The notes under the pieces are model-generated. The model saw only the letters and a program-made list of their open reading frames with translations, searched no databases and was not told the origin of the DNA. Of a stretch of DNA of 46,654 bases, positions 17,631 through 26,617 are shown one piece after another. Each line of letters starts with the position of its first letter. The first letter of the stretch is position 1. The position numbers and the translations under genes are program-made. Source of the DNA: Caldisericia bacterium. GTDB taxonomy: Bacteria; Caldisericota; Caldisericia; UBA6126. The stretch spans positions 1 to 46,654 of the forward strand of contig JAGLCW010000131.1 of the NCBI GenBank assembly GCA_023146045.1, given 5' to 3'.

Positions 17631-18874
17631 TGAAAAATAAAATTCGTACTTTTTCAATATTTATTTGTTTTTTGTTTTTTGTTTCATTTCTTATGATTGG
17701 TTGCGGAGATAACGGTTACTCTTCCCCTCTAAAAGATAATGAATCAAAAGTAGTTGGAATTGTAACAGATGTTGAAAAACAAACACCAATTTCAAATGTA
17801 AGTATTAGCATTGTTAACTCAAACAATGGGAAAAAACACTCCCAAAAAACTAATTCATCTGGTCAATATTCAATTGTTTGCGAACCAGGGTATTACTCTT
17901 TTGTAGCAGAAATTGATGGCTATTCATCGTATTCAAAGGACATCGTGCTTGGAAAAGGTAAGAATCAGGAAGATTTTTACCTAGCGAAATCAATTGTTTC
18001 ACCATGTGAGCTAGATGGCAGAGTTGTTAATTTTGACACAAAAGAACCTATACCAGGAGCAACAGTGCAAGTGGGCAGAAGTTTAGTAAAATCTGATGCT
18101 GAAGGAAATTATAAGTTTGCAAAAAAACTTCCAGAAGGACAATACGATTGCTGGATTTCAGCCCCAGGTTTTGAACTATTTGAGAAATCAATAACACTAT
18201 CTAAAGGTAGAAATAGAGCACAGTTTGAACTTCTACCATTCAATCCATCACAAGAAGTTGGAGATGCTGGTAATCAAAAAATCAGAAGAAACCCAATTGT
18301 TGCTATAGACCCTACAACACTTAATGATTGTAAAATTAAAATAAAGAAAACGCTACACCCAAGTAATGTTGAATTATTTTATGATATTGTTTTACAAGAT
18401 AGATATCACAGTTCTCTAATAGCGGTAGAGCCTGATTTTAAAGGAATAATAATAATTTCTCAAGAAGGCTGCTTTGAGAAAGTAAATAGCCAAGATTGGG
18501 TTCAAGTTCAACAATCAGATATTCTAAAACCTTCTGACATATATTCTGCTGACATTGAATCACTATTGTTCTTTTTCAACTTTGAAGATCCAAGTATTAT
18601 CATTGAAGAAGTAGGCAAAGAAATTGTTTCAAACTACAATTGCACAAAATTTAACCTGCACACAGTTCAAAATACAGAAAATAGCGAATCTTTTGAAATG
18701 GATGTGTGGATTATAAAAGATCCAAATGCACCATCTCATTTATTAAATTGTGCTGTTAAAATGAAAGGTTTTGTGCCAAAAAATCCTGATGGCGAATGGT
18801 ATACAATCGACATCGTTTTCTCTGAAATAGGTGAAATGAATTCAATAGATATTCCAGATAACTTAGAAAAATAA
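17630..18874 (+). CDS. Lipoprotein with two carboxypeptidase-regulatory-like domains
   Basis: The 414-residue protein has a lipoprotein-type signal (hydrophobic helix then MIGCGD, Cys about 25; Met at -3 is slightly unusual). Two regulatory-like beta-sandwich domains follow at about 40-120 (GQYSIVCEPGYY) and 125-200 (GNYKFAKKLPEGQYD), the same module as in the giant protein at 6959. The C-terminal part, about 225-414, has alternating strands and a MDVWIIKDPNAPSHLL segment recalling the LolA/LppX fold, which would suggest binding of a lipid-like ligand; this is inference. It is the last gene before the strong terminator at 18878 and overlaps the R3H gene stop by one base. Confidence 0.88.
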   Translation: MKNKIRTFSIFICFLFFVSFLMIGCGDNGYSSPLKDNESKVVGIVTDVEKQTPISNVSISIVNSNNGKKHSQKTNSSGQYSIVCEPGYYSFVAEIDGYSSYSKDIVLGKGKNQEDFYLAKSIVSPCELDGRVVNFDTKEPIPGATVQVGRSLVKSDAEGNYKFAKKLPEGQYDCWISAPGFELFEKSITLSKGRNRAQFELLPFNPSQEVGDAGNQKIRRNPIVAIDPTTLNDCKIKIKKTLHPSNVELFYDIVLQDRYHSSLIAVEPDFKGIIIISQEGCFEKVNSQDWVQVQQSDILKPSDIYSADIESLLFFFNFEDPSIIIEEVGKEIVSNYNCTKFNLHTVQNTENSESFEMDVWIIKDPNAPSHLLNCAVKMKGFVPKNPDGEWYTIDIVFSEIGEMNSIDIPDNLEK

Positions 18875-18877
18875 ATC

Positions 18878-18915
18878 AATTAGCTAGGAGCTTAGAATAA
18901 AGCTCCTAGCTAATT
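18878..18915. terminator. Bidirectional Rho-independent terminator
   Basis: A perfect 16-base-pair stem (18878-18893 with 18900-18915) has a 6-base loop. On the plus strand it ends the 5230-18874 transcript. The minus-strand gene that ends at 18910 converges, and its stop codon lies within the right arm. The T-run is short, but the stem is strong. Confidence 0.85.
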
Positions 18916-20151
18916 TCTTGACATCATGAATGATTCCAATATTTCGTGGATTGTTACAATTCCTTGGATTCTATTGTTTTTATCAACAACTGGCAATGCT
19001 AGCAAGTGATACTTTTCCATTTTTACTGCTATATCATCTTTAAAGTCTGTATCTCTAATTGTAACGACTTTACTTGTCATTATTACTGATAAAGGGTTAT
19101 TCTCATCTGCTAAAATCAAACTTTGAATAGACAATATCCCCTTTATTTCATTTTCTAGATCTACAACGTATATGTAGCTAATGCTACCTTCACCAAAAGC
19201 ATCCTCTCTAATTTTTTCCAGGACATCTTTTACTTTAAGATCTAAATAGTATTTCAAGAATTTGGTTTCCATGATTCCGCCAGCCGTAATTGGGTCTTTT
19301 TGGGACAAATATACTAGTTCGTTCGCATCCTTTATTTGCATATGATCTAGAAAACCATTAGCCTCTTTTCCTAGTTCCCTTACTATCCATCCAGCTTTCT
19401 TTCTTGTTATTGATAACAACAACTGAGCAACAAATCCTTGACTGAGTGTTTTCAGTAGTGGAGTAAGATGCGAGACATCTACTTCCTCAATAATATTTCG
19501 AGCTTTTTGCATTGGTATAGATAATATAATGTCAGCCTGAGTATTTTCTTTCATCTTAACAAAAAGATCAGCAACATCTGAAGCATTCATGTTGCTTAGC
19601 TTTTTATAATCATTCCATTCTTTTGAAGAAGAATCTGGATTAACAATTGGTTGAATATTCAACCAAGAAATAAAAAGAGTTTTTTCCCTTTTTTTTAGTA
19701 CACAAATAAAAAATGATTTAGGAACAATATATGAAAAAACACTTGTCATACTGATTCCAATTTTATCTAAATACATTCCACCTTTAGATACTTTTAACAC
19801 AGAGTTTCCACAAACAAATATTGAACTTTTACTTATGTCTATCATTTTTCTTCTTAAGATATTTTTTTTTAATGAAAAACATCTTTTTGATATTAAAACA
19901 TCTTTTTCTTCTTTTGTGTAACTCAGTTTTTTGAAATTAAAATCTTCTTCTTTGATGAAAATTTTTTCTTTGCTGTTAACATACTGAAGCTCTAAGTAAA
20001 TTAATTTTGGGAATGGATTGGTATTCTCAAACCAAATATCTTTAATCTTTGAACACTTATTAGTATTTACGTTGCTACAACAAATCTTCCCAATGATATT
20101 GGACGTAAGAATACGGTTTTTGTAAATTCTTTCAAGAGACTTTTTTTTCAT
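18910..20151 (-). CDS. MgtE N-domain plus CBS pair protein without the magnesium channel
   Basis: The 413-residue protein has three parts. Residues about 1-165 are strand-rich and resemble two PRC-barrel-like units. About 190-290 is a helical MgtE N domain (NASDVADLFVKM, then LLLSITRKKAGWIVREL). About 295-413 is a CBS pair (TAGGIMETKFLKY, ALPVVDKNNRIQGIVTIHEI). The membrane channel of MgtE is absent, so this is a soluble, cytoplasmic magnesium- or nucleotide-sensing protein by inference. Proteins of this architecture often sit beside Nramp-type metal transporters, but none is next to it here. The start has no good ribosome binding site (ATG 20151). It is transcribed alone, divergently from the rubredoxin-fusion gene. 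Confidence 0.85.
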   Translation of the reverse strand: MKKKSLERIYKNRILTSNIIGKICCSNVNTNKCSKIKDIWFENTNPFPKLIYLELQYVNSKEKIFIKEEDFNFKKLSYTKEEKDVLISKRCFSLKKNILRRKMIDISKSSIFVCGNSVLKVSKGGMYLDKIGISMTSVFSYIVPKSFFICVLKKREKTLFISWLNIQPIVNPDSSSKEWNDYKKLSNMNASDVADLFVKMKENTQADIILSIPMQKARNIIEEVDVSHLTPLLKTLSQGFVAQLLLSITRKKAGWIVRELGKEANGFLDHMQIKDANELVYLSQKDPITAGGIMETKFLKYYLDLKVKDVLEKIREDAFGEGSISYIYVVDLENEIKGILSIQSLILADENNPLSVIMTSKVVTIRDTDFKDDIAVKMEKYHLLALPVVDKNNRIQGIVTIHEILESFMMSRN

Positions 20152-20216
20152 AGTAAGAGTTTAGCTTTTATTATTAAAAACAGTAATATATAACTATACT
20201 TTATTGGAGGTTTATT

Positions 20217-20888
20217 ATGGATGTTACAGCATTATTTTCTTTAAGTTATGGTTTATATATAGTTTCCAGTGAATATGAAAAAAAATTTAGCGGACAAATT
20301 GCTAATACAGTTTTTCAGGTAACTGCTAATCCAATGACAATCGCAATTAGTCTAAATAAAGAAAACTTCACACACGATATAGTGAAAAATTCAAATGTTT
20401 TTTCAGTTTCCGTTTTAGAACAAGATACACCTATGGATTTCATTGGGTTGTTTGGTTTTAAATCTTCAAAGACAACAGACAAGACTGAAGGAGTTACAAT
20501 ACTGAGGGGAACTAATAATTGCCCTGTCGTTCAAGACCACTCAATTTCTTCATTTGAATGTGAAATTGTAAAGTCTGTTGATGTTTTCACACATACATTA
20601 TTTATTGGGAAAATCATTGATGCAAAAAAAATCAAAAATGCTGTTCCTATGACATACGCTTATTACCACAAAGTTAAAGGTGGCAAAACACCTCCTAAGG
20701 CAACAACTTACGTAAAGGAAAATACTATGGATAACAAATGGACATGTAATTTATGTGGCTGGATATATGACCCTGCAGTTGGTGATCCTGAAAACGGGAT
20801 TAACCCTGGAGTTTCATTCGAAGATCTTCCAGAAGACTGGGTTTGCCCATTATGTAGTGCATCAAAAGATGAATTTGAAAAAAACTAA
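20217..20888 (+). CDS. hrb: Flavin reductase-rubredoxin fusion (high-molecular-weight rubredoxin)
   Basis: Residues about 1-150 are an FMN-binding flavin reductase domain ([23 protein letters not shown]). The last 49 residues are a complete rubredoxin with Fe ligands Cys177, Cys180, Cys210 and Cys213 (CNLC, CPLC). This is the Hrb architecture known in Moorella thermoacetica, where the protein carries electrons from NADH to the flavodiiron protein FprA. The next gene, 11 bases downstream, is exactly that partner. The ribosome binding site GGAGG is at 20206-20210. Both modules look intact. Confidence 0.95.
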   Translation: MDVTALFSLSYGLYIVSSEYEKKFSGQIANTVFQVTANPMTIAISLNKENFTHDIVKNSNVFSVSVLEQDTPMDFIGLFGFKSSKTTDKTEGVTILRGTNNCPVVQDHSISSFECEIVKSVDVFTHTLFIGKIIDAKKIKNAVPMTYAYYHKVKGGKTPPKATTYVKENTMDNKWTCNLCGWIYDPAVGDPENGINPGVSFEDLPEDWVCPLCSASKDEFEKN

Positions 20889-20899
20889 AAGGATAACTA

Positions 20900-22066
20900 A
20901 TGTATAGAAAATTAACAGACAAAATACACAATATTGGTTCAATTGATTGGGATAGAAGAATATTTGATCAACTAGTTTCAATACCGAATGGAACAACTTA
21001 TAATTCTTATTTAGTTCAAGGCTCTGAAAAAACAGCAATAATTGACTCTGTAGATCCACCAATGTTTGATGATTTTGTAAAAAATATGAGAGTACATAAC
21101 GTAAACAAAGTTGATTTTATTATTTGCAACCACGCTGAACAAGATCACTCTGGCTCTATACCAATGCTACTTTCATTATTCCCAAAAGCACTGGTGGTTA
21201 CTAACGAAAAATGTAAACTATTTTTAATGGATCTTTTAGATATCCAAGAAAAAAGCTTTTTTATTGTCAAAGACAATGACATTTTATCTCTAGGAGATCT
21301 TTCTCTTCAATTTTACTTAACGCCTTGGGTTCATTGGCCGGAAACAATGACAACTTATTGCAAGGAGGAAAAAATTCTATTTTCTTGTGATTTCTTCGGA
21401 TCTCACGTAGCTACTAGTGATTTGCTTACAGATCAACCAGAAAAATACATTGGTGCTGCAAAACACTATTTTGCTGAAATTATGATGCCGTTTAGAGCCA
21501 TTATAACAAAAAATATCCAGAAAATCTCTAAGTTGGATATAAGCATTATTGCTCCATCTCATGGACCTTCTTATAAAAATCCTAAACCAATTATTGACTC
21601 ATATAAAGAATGGTGCTCTGGAGAAACTAAACCTTTTGTTGCAATTGGTTATGTATCTATGCATGACAGCACCCACTCTATTGTAGAATACGTTGCAAAA
21701 GGAATCATGGACGGCGGACTTAATGTAAAAATATTCAATTTAGCAAATTCTGAAATTGGAGAGCTTGCAACAACTCTAGTAGACTGTTCAACATTGATAT
21801 TAGGTTCACCAACTGTACTGGCTGGTGCTCATCCATTGGTTATATATGCTGCTTTTTTAGCAAACGCTCTAAGACCTAAGCTAAAGTACATTTCAATAGT
21901 TGGCTCATATGGCTGGGGAGGTAAAATGATTGATCAGATAATCAAAACCATTCCAATGATTAAAGCTGAAGTGATTGAACCTGTTCTTTGTAAGGGTATT
22001 CCGAAAGATTCAGATTATAAAAACCTGGATTTACTTGTGAAATCGATACTTGAAAAAAACAAATAA
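20900..22066 (+). CDS. fprA: Flavodiiron protein (A-type flavoprotein)
   Basis: The 388-residue protein has an N-terminal metallo-beta-lactamase-like diiron domain and a C-terminal flavodoxin domain from about residue 240. Diiron ligands fit His78, Glu80, Asp82 (NHAEQDHSG), His145, Asp164 (SCDFFGSH) and His221 (APSHGP). The flavodoxin part has VSMHDSTHSIVEY for the FMN phosphate and GSYGWGG. Such proteins reduce O2 to water or NO to N2O in anaerobes. The paired reductase/rubredoxin upstream supplies electrons. Cytoplasmic, ordinary length, ends at a terminator. Confidence 0.97.
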   Translation: MYRKLTDKIHNIGSIDWDRRIFDQLVSIPNGTTYNSYLVQGSEKTAIIDSVDPPMFDDFVKNMRVHNVNKVDFIICNHAEQDHSGSIPMLLSLFPKALVVTNEKCKLFLMDLLDIQEKSFFIVKDNDILSLGDLSLQFYLTPWVHWPETMTTYCKEEKILFSCDFFGSHVATSDLLTDQPEKYIGAAKHYFAEIMMPFRAIITKNIQKISKLDISIIAPSHGPSYKNPKPIIDSYKEWCSGETKPFVAIGYVSMHDSTHSIVEYVAKGIMDGGLNVKIFNLANSEIGELATTLVDCSTLILGSPTVLAGAHPLVIYAAFLANALRPKLKYISIVGSYGWGGKMIDQIIKTIPMIKAEVIEPVLCKGIPKDSDYKNLDLLVKSILEKNK

Positions 22067-22068
22067 AA

Positions 22069-22096
22069 AAAAAGCGGAGCTCTCGCTCCGCTTTTT
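22069..22096. terminator. Bidirectional Rho-independent terminator
   Basis: The 12-base arms at 22069-22080 and 22085-22096 (AAAAAGCGGAGC / GCTCCGCTTTTT) enclose the 4-base loop TCTC. A-rich on one flank and T-rich on the other, it can serve fprA on the plus strand and the convergent gene ending at 22109 on the minus strand. Confidence 0.92.
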
Positions 22097-22108
22097 AATT
22101 TTGCTATT

Positions 22109-24238
22109 CTATTTATCTTCTCTGCTAGAAAGCCACCTTAGTTCTGGTATCCAGCCGCCTTCCACATCTGCACCTAAACCAATAGACATTCTCCTTGGAT
22201 ATCTATCTGAATCCTGTTGCCATGTCATATTGTTTTCACAAATTGGCCTTGAGTACGTATCGTTTCCATTAATATCGATAAAAATCCCAACATCTGGAAA
22301 AGTATTTCTATAACTAGGAGAGTTGTTGTTTACTCTGTGCTGGGCGAAGCCAAGACTTGTTTGTCCTCTATTTGGTTCATCCAACACGTCGTACTTATCA
22401 TCGCCCCCAATATTAATACAGAACCCCATTCCATTGGCAGTTGATGCTCCAAGCAATAGTCCACCTGATGTTTTATTTCCTTCTGCATCTTCATACCAAC
22501 ATTCATATGTATCGTTTCCATTAATATCAATGGCCCATGAAATCGATATATCGTGAGCTCCACCAACAGATATTGCTTGGCGTGCTTTATAGAAATCGTC
22601 TCCATCTTCATCCAATAATTCTGTAATTCCCATATGTGCGGTACCGCTTTGAACAAAGAAATAGGCATCATATCTATCATTGCCTTCTTTGTCATAAAGA
22701 AGTCCGGAAGCAAACCAATATCCAGAGGCTTGTGCGTAAATACCTGCAGTATATGTATCGTCACCGGATAAATCTACTAAAACTCCCATTCCTCCACCCA
22801 ATGAATGTCCATCATATAAATCAGCTCTTCTTCCAAAGCCAACACCTTGACATAGAGAATAATTCACGTTGTCGTTATGCCCATGAACACCAGGGGTCAT
22901 AAGCTTATATGGTTCAGCAGTATATGTGTCATTTCCATCTGTATCTAAAATCATCCCGTATCCAGCTGTGTTTCCAAATGCTTGAGAAGAATAATAAGCA
23001 TAGTATGAATCAGTTCCACCAATATTTATTAGTTCGCCGATTCCATATTGACCAGCCCCTTGGCAAAAAACTCTACCACTAAAGCTGTCGTCTCCTTGTC
23101 CATCCCATATTATTCCAACACCAAAAGTACCAGAGCCTTGTCCGTTGTCATACACGGTATATGAATCATTACCTTTTTCATCCACAAGGATTCCAATGCC
23201 AAATACACCGGCTCCTTGAGAACAATTTGTATGCTTATCAGATGCATATGTGTCATTTCCATCAAAATCAACAACTACAGACACTGGTCTTTCGAGGCAT
23301 CCATTAGAAGCAACTGCTCCATTGTATATATCGTCTCCACCGCAATCTACAATAAGAAAATAATCGTCTCCAAAATATTCATTCGAATCATCTGTTCCCT
23401 GAAAAGCTATTTTCCCTAAAGGAGTTAAATATTCAAATCCACCATCCCAAGAATCACCATCATCACGAATTGCCTTCTGGATTTTAAAAATTGAATAAAT
23501 AACATAAATAGTTCCTTCATACAAAGTCTTAAAATCAAATTCTGGTCCTAAATCCCATACTAGATCATCAATTTCTTTTTCAATACCCTCGCCTTTAGCC
23601 AACATTGAAACTTGCAGATATGCTTCTTGCCATTTCTCTTTTGGAAGATTCCTTAATGCCCTATCTCTACAACGTGCAGCATATGTTGAAGCATACAAAT
23701 AATCAGCCAAAGCGGTTTGAATGTTTATTGGCATACCATCGCACATCTCTCTTACATTGACGGCGTCATTTTCTGTAAACATGTACCCATTAGAAGCATA
23801 TACATGTTTGATTCCATCAAGAAGAGGCTCGTCTGGATCAATTGGAAACGGTTGCATTTTTATCTCTGGCATTACCATAACCAGATGTCCGGTTCTCACC
23901 ATTCCTCCTAAAAATTCTTGAAACAACCCCGTATTAGAATAGTCTTTAGTTCTCGCCTTCCATCCTTCTGCAATAGAGTAAAACACACTTGATGCATTCT
24001 TATGCACATCTAATGGGTTCTTCCACCAACGAGTAAACCACGGCATTACCATTTTTGCGTTCATTTCGATTAAGTAATCAAGTATTTCAGATTCATAATC
24101 AATGTCTGACCTCTCATAGCCATATTCTGAAAGTAAACTTCCAAAAACATCCGTAGGCTCAGATTCTTCAGCAAATCCAGGCTGGAAACCAATAAAAACT
24201 AAACTTAAAGCGACTACAAGACAAATAATTTTTTTCAT
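22109..24238 (-). CDS. Secreted protein with twelve DxxGxDxY solenoid repeats
   Basis: The 709-residue protein has a signal peptide (cleavage likely after GFA near residue 23), an apparently helical domain to about residue 280, and then a repeat region to the end. I count twelve copies of a D/N-x-x-G-x-D-x-Y/F motif: DCGGDDIY, DFDGNDTY, DEKGNDSY, DGQGDDSF, NIGGTDSY, DTDGNDTY, DLSGDDTY, DKEGNDRY, DEDGDDFY, DINGNDTY, NIGGDDKY and DINGNDTY. Most are separated by a Gln/Gly-rich stretch such as QGAGVFGIGIL. The pattern suggests a stacked beta-solenoid with possible metal binding by the acidic turns; it is not the RTX nonapeptide. Function unknown. The site AAAGGGG precedes the ATG, and the gene follows the DUF4349 gene by about 33 bases, so they are probably co-transcribed. 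Confidence 0.9.
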   Translation of the reverse strand: MKKIICLVVALSLVFIGFQPGFAEESEPTDVFGSLLSEYGYERSDIDYESEILDYLIEMNAKMVMPWFTRWWKNPLDVHKNASSVFYSIAEGWKARTKDYSNTGLFQEFLGGMVRTGHLVMVMPEIKMQPFPIDPDEPLLDGIKHVYASNGYMFTENDAVNVREMCDGMPINIQTALADYLYASTYAARCRDRALRNLPKEKWQEAYLQVSMLAKGEGIEKEIDDLVWDLGPEFDFKTLYEGTIYVIYSIFKIQKAIRDDGDSWDGGFEYLTPLGKIAFQGTDDSNEYFGDDYFLIVDCGGDDIYNGAVASNGCLERPVSVVVDFDGNDTYASDKHTNCSQGAGVFGIGILVDEKGNDSYTVYDNGQGSGTFGVGIIWDGQGDDSFSGRVFCQGAGQYGIGELINIGGTDSYYAYYSSQAFGNTAGYGMILDTDGNDTYTAEPYKLMTPGVHGHNDNVNYSLCQGVGFGRRADLYDGHSLGGGMGVLVDLSGDDTYTAGIYAQASGYWFASGLLYDKEGNDRYDAYFFVQSGTAHMGITELLDEDGDDFYKARQAISVGGAHDISISWAIDINGNDTYECWYEDAEGNKTSGGLLLGASTANGMGFCINIGGDDKYDVLDEPNRGQTSLGFAQHRVNNNSPSYRNTFPDVGIFIDINGNDTYSRPICENNMTWQQDSDRYPRRMSIGLGADVEGGWIPELRWLSSREDK

Positions 24239-24271
24239 ACAAACCCCTTTCAGTTTGTTTGTGTTGATTGA

Positions 24272-25177
24272 TTATTTTTTCCTTTTTTTGTTCTTTTTTA
24301 CTTTTTTAATAATTATCCAGATTAACCATAGGAGTAGAAATATCCAGATAAAAACTGTTAAGAACAAAATTAACGCTCCTTGTAGAAATACTGTAAGTCC
24401 GTTAAAAAAACTTACTAACCCATTTCTAAGTCTCTTATTCATTTCTTTCAATGTTAATGGATTCCACTCAGGATCTTTACTAGTTACAACTGCTCTAGAA
24501 CTTTGATAAAGATCTATTGCAACAAGTGAATTCGCAACTTGAATATTCCATACTTCAATTCTTCTTGCATATGAATCTATCCTCTCTTGTACCATATCTA
24601 TATGGTTTTGTACTTCTAATACATCTTTAACATTGTTAGCTTTCCCCATGATTTCCAAATATTGCTGTTTTTGATTTCTTGCGTTTTCTAATCTTGCTTG
24701 GTAATCATAGTATTCAAGTGTTATCTCATCTGCATACAATCTTTTGTAAGAAATTTTGCCTATGCTATCAATCCAAACAAGAAATTCGTCTAATTCTTCT
24801 TCTGGTATTCTTACTTGAATTTCTGCTGATGAATTATTCTCATACCCACTAGATGATGATTCAACAAGCCACCCATTTAACGTTTTAATTTTTAGTTCAA
24901 TCTCACTTAAGGATTCAACTGGATTTTCAACCTCAAGACTAACATTTGCATTTCGAATAATTTTTCGTTCAATTTTTGTATCATTTTCAGCAGCTTTATC
25001 ACCTTTCTCTTCGTTATAAGTGGGTGATGCCTCAATTCCACCAGATAATTGATCATTGCGAGATACTGATTTTCTGATTGAATCACTTTCTAAAACAATG
25101 CTTTGAGATTCATTTATCCCGCATCCAGCAGTGAATAATAACATAACGAGTAATAGTAGAAGACAATATTTCTTCAT
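24272..25177 (-). CDS. DUF4349 lipoprotein
   Basis: From ATG 25177 the protein has 301 residues. The signal ends in LLFTAGCG with the lipidated Cys near residue 19. DUF4349 then covers about residues 80-275: IIRNANVSLEVENP, a VRIPEEELDEF region, a coiled coil with ARLENARNQKQQYLEIM, and a C-terminal membrane helix followed by a Lys-rich tail. A possible TTG start at 25189 lies on the ribosome binding site itself (TTGGAG), so ATG 25177 is preferred. Function of DUF4349 is unknown; lipid anchor plus C-terminal helix suggests a protein fixed at both ends to the membrane. Confidence 0.92.
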   Translation of the reverse strand: MKKYCLLLLLVMLLFTAGCGINESQSIVLESDSIRKSVSRNDQLSGGIEASPTYNEEKGDKAAENDTKIERKIIRNANVSLEVENPVESLSEIELKIKTLNGWLVESSSSGYENNSSAEIQVRIPEEELDEFLVWIDSIGKISYKRLYADEITLEYYDYQARLENARNQKQQYLEIMGKANNVKDVLEVQNHIDMVQERIDSYARRIEVWNIQVANSLVAIDLYQSSRAVVTSKDPEWNPLTLKEMNKRLRNGLVSFFNGLTVFLQGALILFLTVFIWIFLLLWLIWIIIKKVKKNKKRKK

Positions 25178-25297
25178 AAAAAACTCCAATCTGTATTTGA
25201 AAATAAAATGAATGTCGTGTAACTTTCTTATTTAATCTTGTATATATATATTACGAAAACATTTTAATTTTTATAACATTACGAAAGGAAAGTAGTC

Positions 25298-26503
25298 ATG
25301 AAAACAAAAAATTTAATAGCTATAGCAACAACATTTATGGTAGCAATCGTAGGGCTTACATCAGTAACTTTTGCAGCTCCCAGAAACGGTAGTGGACCAA
25401 GAGAAGAGAGCCAACTCCCTCATTTGGAAGGTATACTTAAAGACTTCAATATTAAAGACAATACTTTCAAACTAGATACTGTTAACGGTGATAATGAAAA
25501 AATTACAGTATCTTTTACATATCTTGAAAAAACAGTTTTTATTAGAAACCAAGAAAAATCAACAGAAAAAGATTTTAAAGATGGTGAAAAAGTTAATGTA
25601 GCTGGTAAAATTAATTTTGAAGAAAAAACTGGCGAAGCACATGTTGTTTGTTTTGGAGCCTTTCCAGACAGGGATCCAGGAAAACCACCTATGATCAAAG
25701 GTATTATATCAAAAATTAACACTGAAGACAAAACATTCACTTTGACAGCAAAGGATCCAGAAAACAATGAAGTAATCTTTTCTGCAATATACCTTGATCG
25801 TACAAAATTCATGAGAGAGTTACATGTTGCAAAAGCAAGTGATTTCAAAGATGGCGAAGCAGTTACAGTTATGGGTATGATAGATTTAAAAGAAAAGAAA
25901 ATTTCAGCCATGGCTGTATTTTTTGGAATGGTACCAGGCGGACCTGGTGGCAATAGACCAAACAGAGGGCCTAGAGCAATTCCTGGAACAATAAAAAAGA
26001 TAAATTTTGAGAAAAAAACTTTTGATTTAGCATTAAATGAAGAAAGAACTATTACTGTTGAATTCTTTGATTGGACAAAAGTTATGTTTAACAACGAATT
26101 AGTTCATTGGAAAACATTGAAAAATGATATGAGAGTTTCAGTTGTTGGACCAATTGACCCAAGTGATAAATCAATAGAGGCACACAACATATTTATTAAT
26201 CCAGCAAATAGACCTGGAAATCCTGGAGGAACAAAAGGCTGTCGCTTAGAAGGCACAATTTCTGCGTTGGACACTGAAAACAACACATTTGTTCTTACTA
26301 CAGTAACAGATTCAAAAAAAATTACAGTATCATACAATAAAAATACAAAATTCTTTAGAGATGGAAAAGTATCCTCCGAAGATGATTTTGCAAATGATGA
26401 AAAAGTTTTTGTTGGTGGACAACTTTCTGAGGATAAGTTGGAAGCATTTATGATTATTTTTGGTGATTTACCTGGGAGAAGTTCAAAAAGAAACGGAAAA
26501 TAG
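25298..26503 (+). CDS. Secreted protein with four DUF5666-like repeats
   Basis: The 401-residue protein has a signal peptide (cleavage likely after TFA, residue 28) and four repeats of about 75-85 residues. Each starts with a short strand such as LEGIL or IPGTI, continues with an N/K-T-F-x-L strand, has a DFKDGE-like turn and closes with an F-G/I-N end. The pattern fits DUF5666, a small beta-barrel (OB-like) domain. Linkers are rich in Gly, Pro, Arg and Asn (GGPGGNRPNRGPR). No enzymatic motif is visible. AAAGGAAAG precedes ATG 25298. The gene stands alone between a divergent lipoprotein gene and its own terminator. Function unknown; extracellular. Confidence 0.9.
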   Translation: MKTKNLIAIATTFMVAIVGLTSVTFAAPRNGSGPREESQLPHLEGILKDFNIKDNTFKLDTVNGDNEKITVSFTYLEKTVFIRNQEKSTEKDFKDGEKVNVAGKINFEEKTGEAHVVCFGAFPDRDPGKPPMIKGIISKINTEDKTFTLTAKDPENNEVIFSAIYLDRTKFMRELHVAKASDFKDGEAVTVMGMIDLKEKKISAMAVFFGMVPGGPGGNRPNRGPRAIPGTIKKINFEKKTFDLALNEERTITVEFFDWTKVMFNNELVHWKTLKNDMRVSVVGPIDPSDKSIEAHNIFINPANRPGNPGGTKGCRLEGTISALDTENNTFVLTTVTDSKKITVSYNKNTKFFRDGKVSSEDDFANDEKVFVGGQLSEDKLEAFMIIFGDLPGRSSKRNGK

Positions 26504-26530
26504 TTAACAATTTTTCTTTTTAAGTTAGAT

Positions 26531-26564
26531 AAAAAAAGCACCTTCAACGAAAGGTGCTTTTTTT
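26531..26564 (+). terminator. Rho-independent terminator
   Basis: The 14-base arms AAAAAAAGCACCTT (26531-26544) and AAGGTGCTTTTTTT (26551-26564) enclose the 6-base loop CAACGA and end in seven Ts. It closes the gene ending at 26503. Confidence 0.95.
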
Positions 26565-26565
26565 A

Positions 26566-26594
26566 TTGAGAAATAGGGATAATGTAGTTACAAT
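26566..26594 (+). promoter_or_regulatory. Promoter of the six-gene operon 26618-34397
   Basis: TTGAGA at 26566-26571 and TACAAT at 26589-26594 are separated by exactly 17 bases and lie directly after the preceding terminator. Transcription would start near 26601, leaving a short leader with GAGG ahead of the GTG start at 26618. Confidence 0.7.
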
Positions 26595-26617
26595 TTAAGA
26601 AAAACATTGAGGTAAAC

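Noticed and set aside
22050-23921. Plus-strand frames and a second minus frame across the solenoid gene
   Set aside because: They overlap the signal-peptide-bearing 709-codon gene; the frame at 22330-22764 only reads the repeat DNA out of phase.
22109-24238. RTX calcium-binding toxin
   Set aside because: The repeats are DxxGxDxY with long spacers, not GGxGxDxUx nonapeptides, and the protein has an ordinary signal peptide.
25420-26547. Minus-strand frames of 224 and 147 codons
   Set aside because: They are the antisense of the DUF5666 repeat gene. They start without ribosome binding sites and mirror the repeat period of the real gene.
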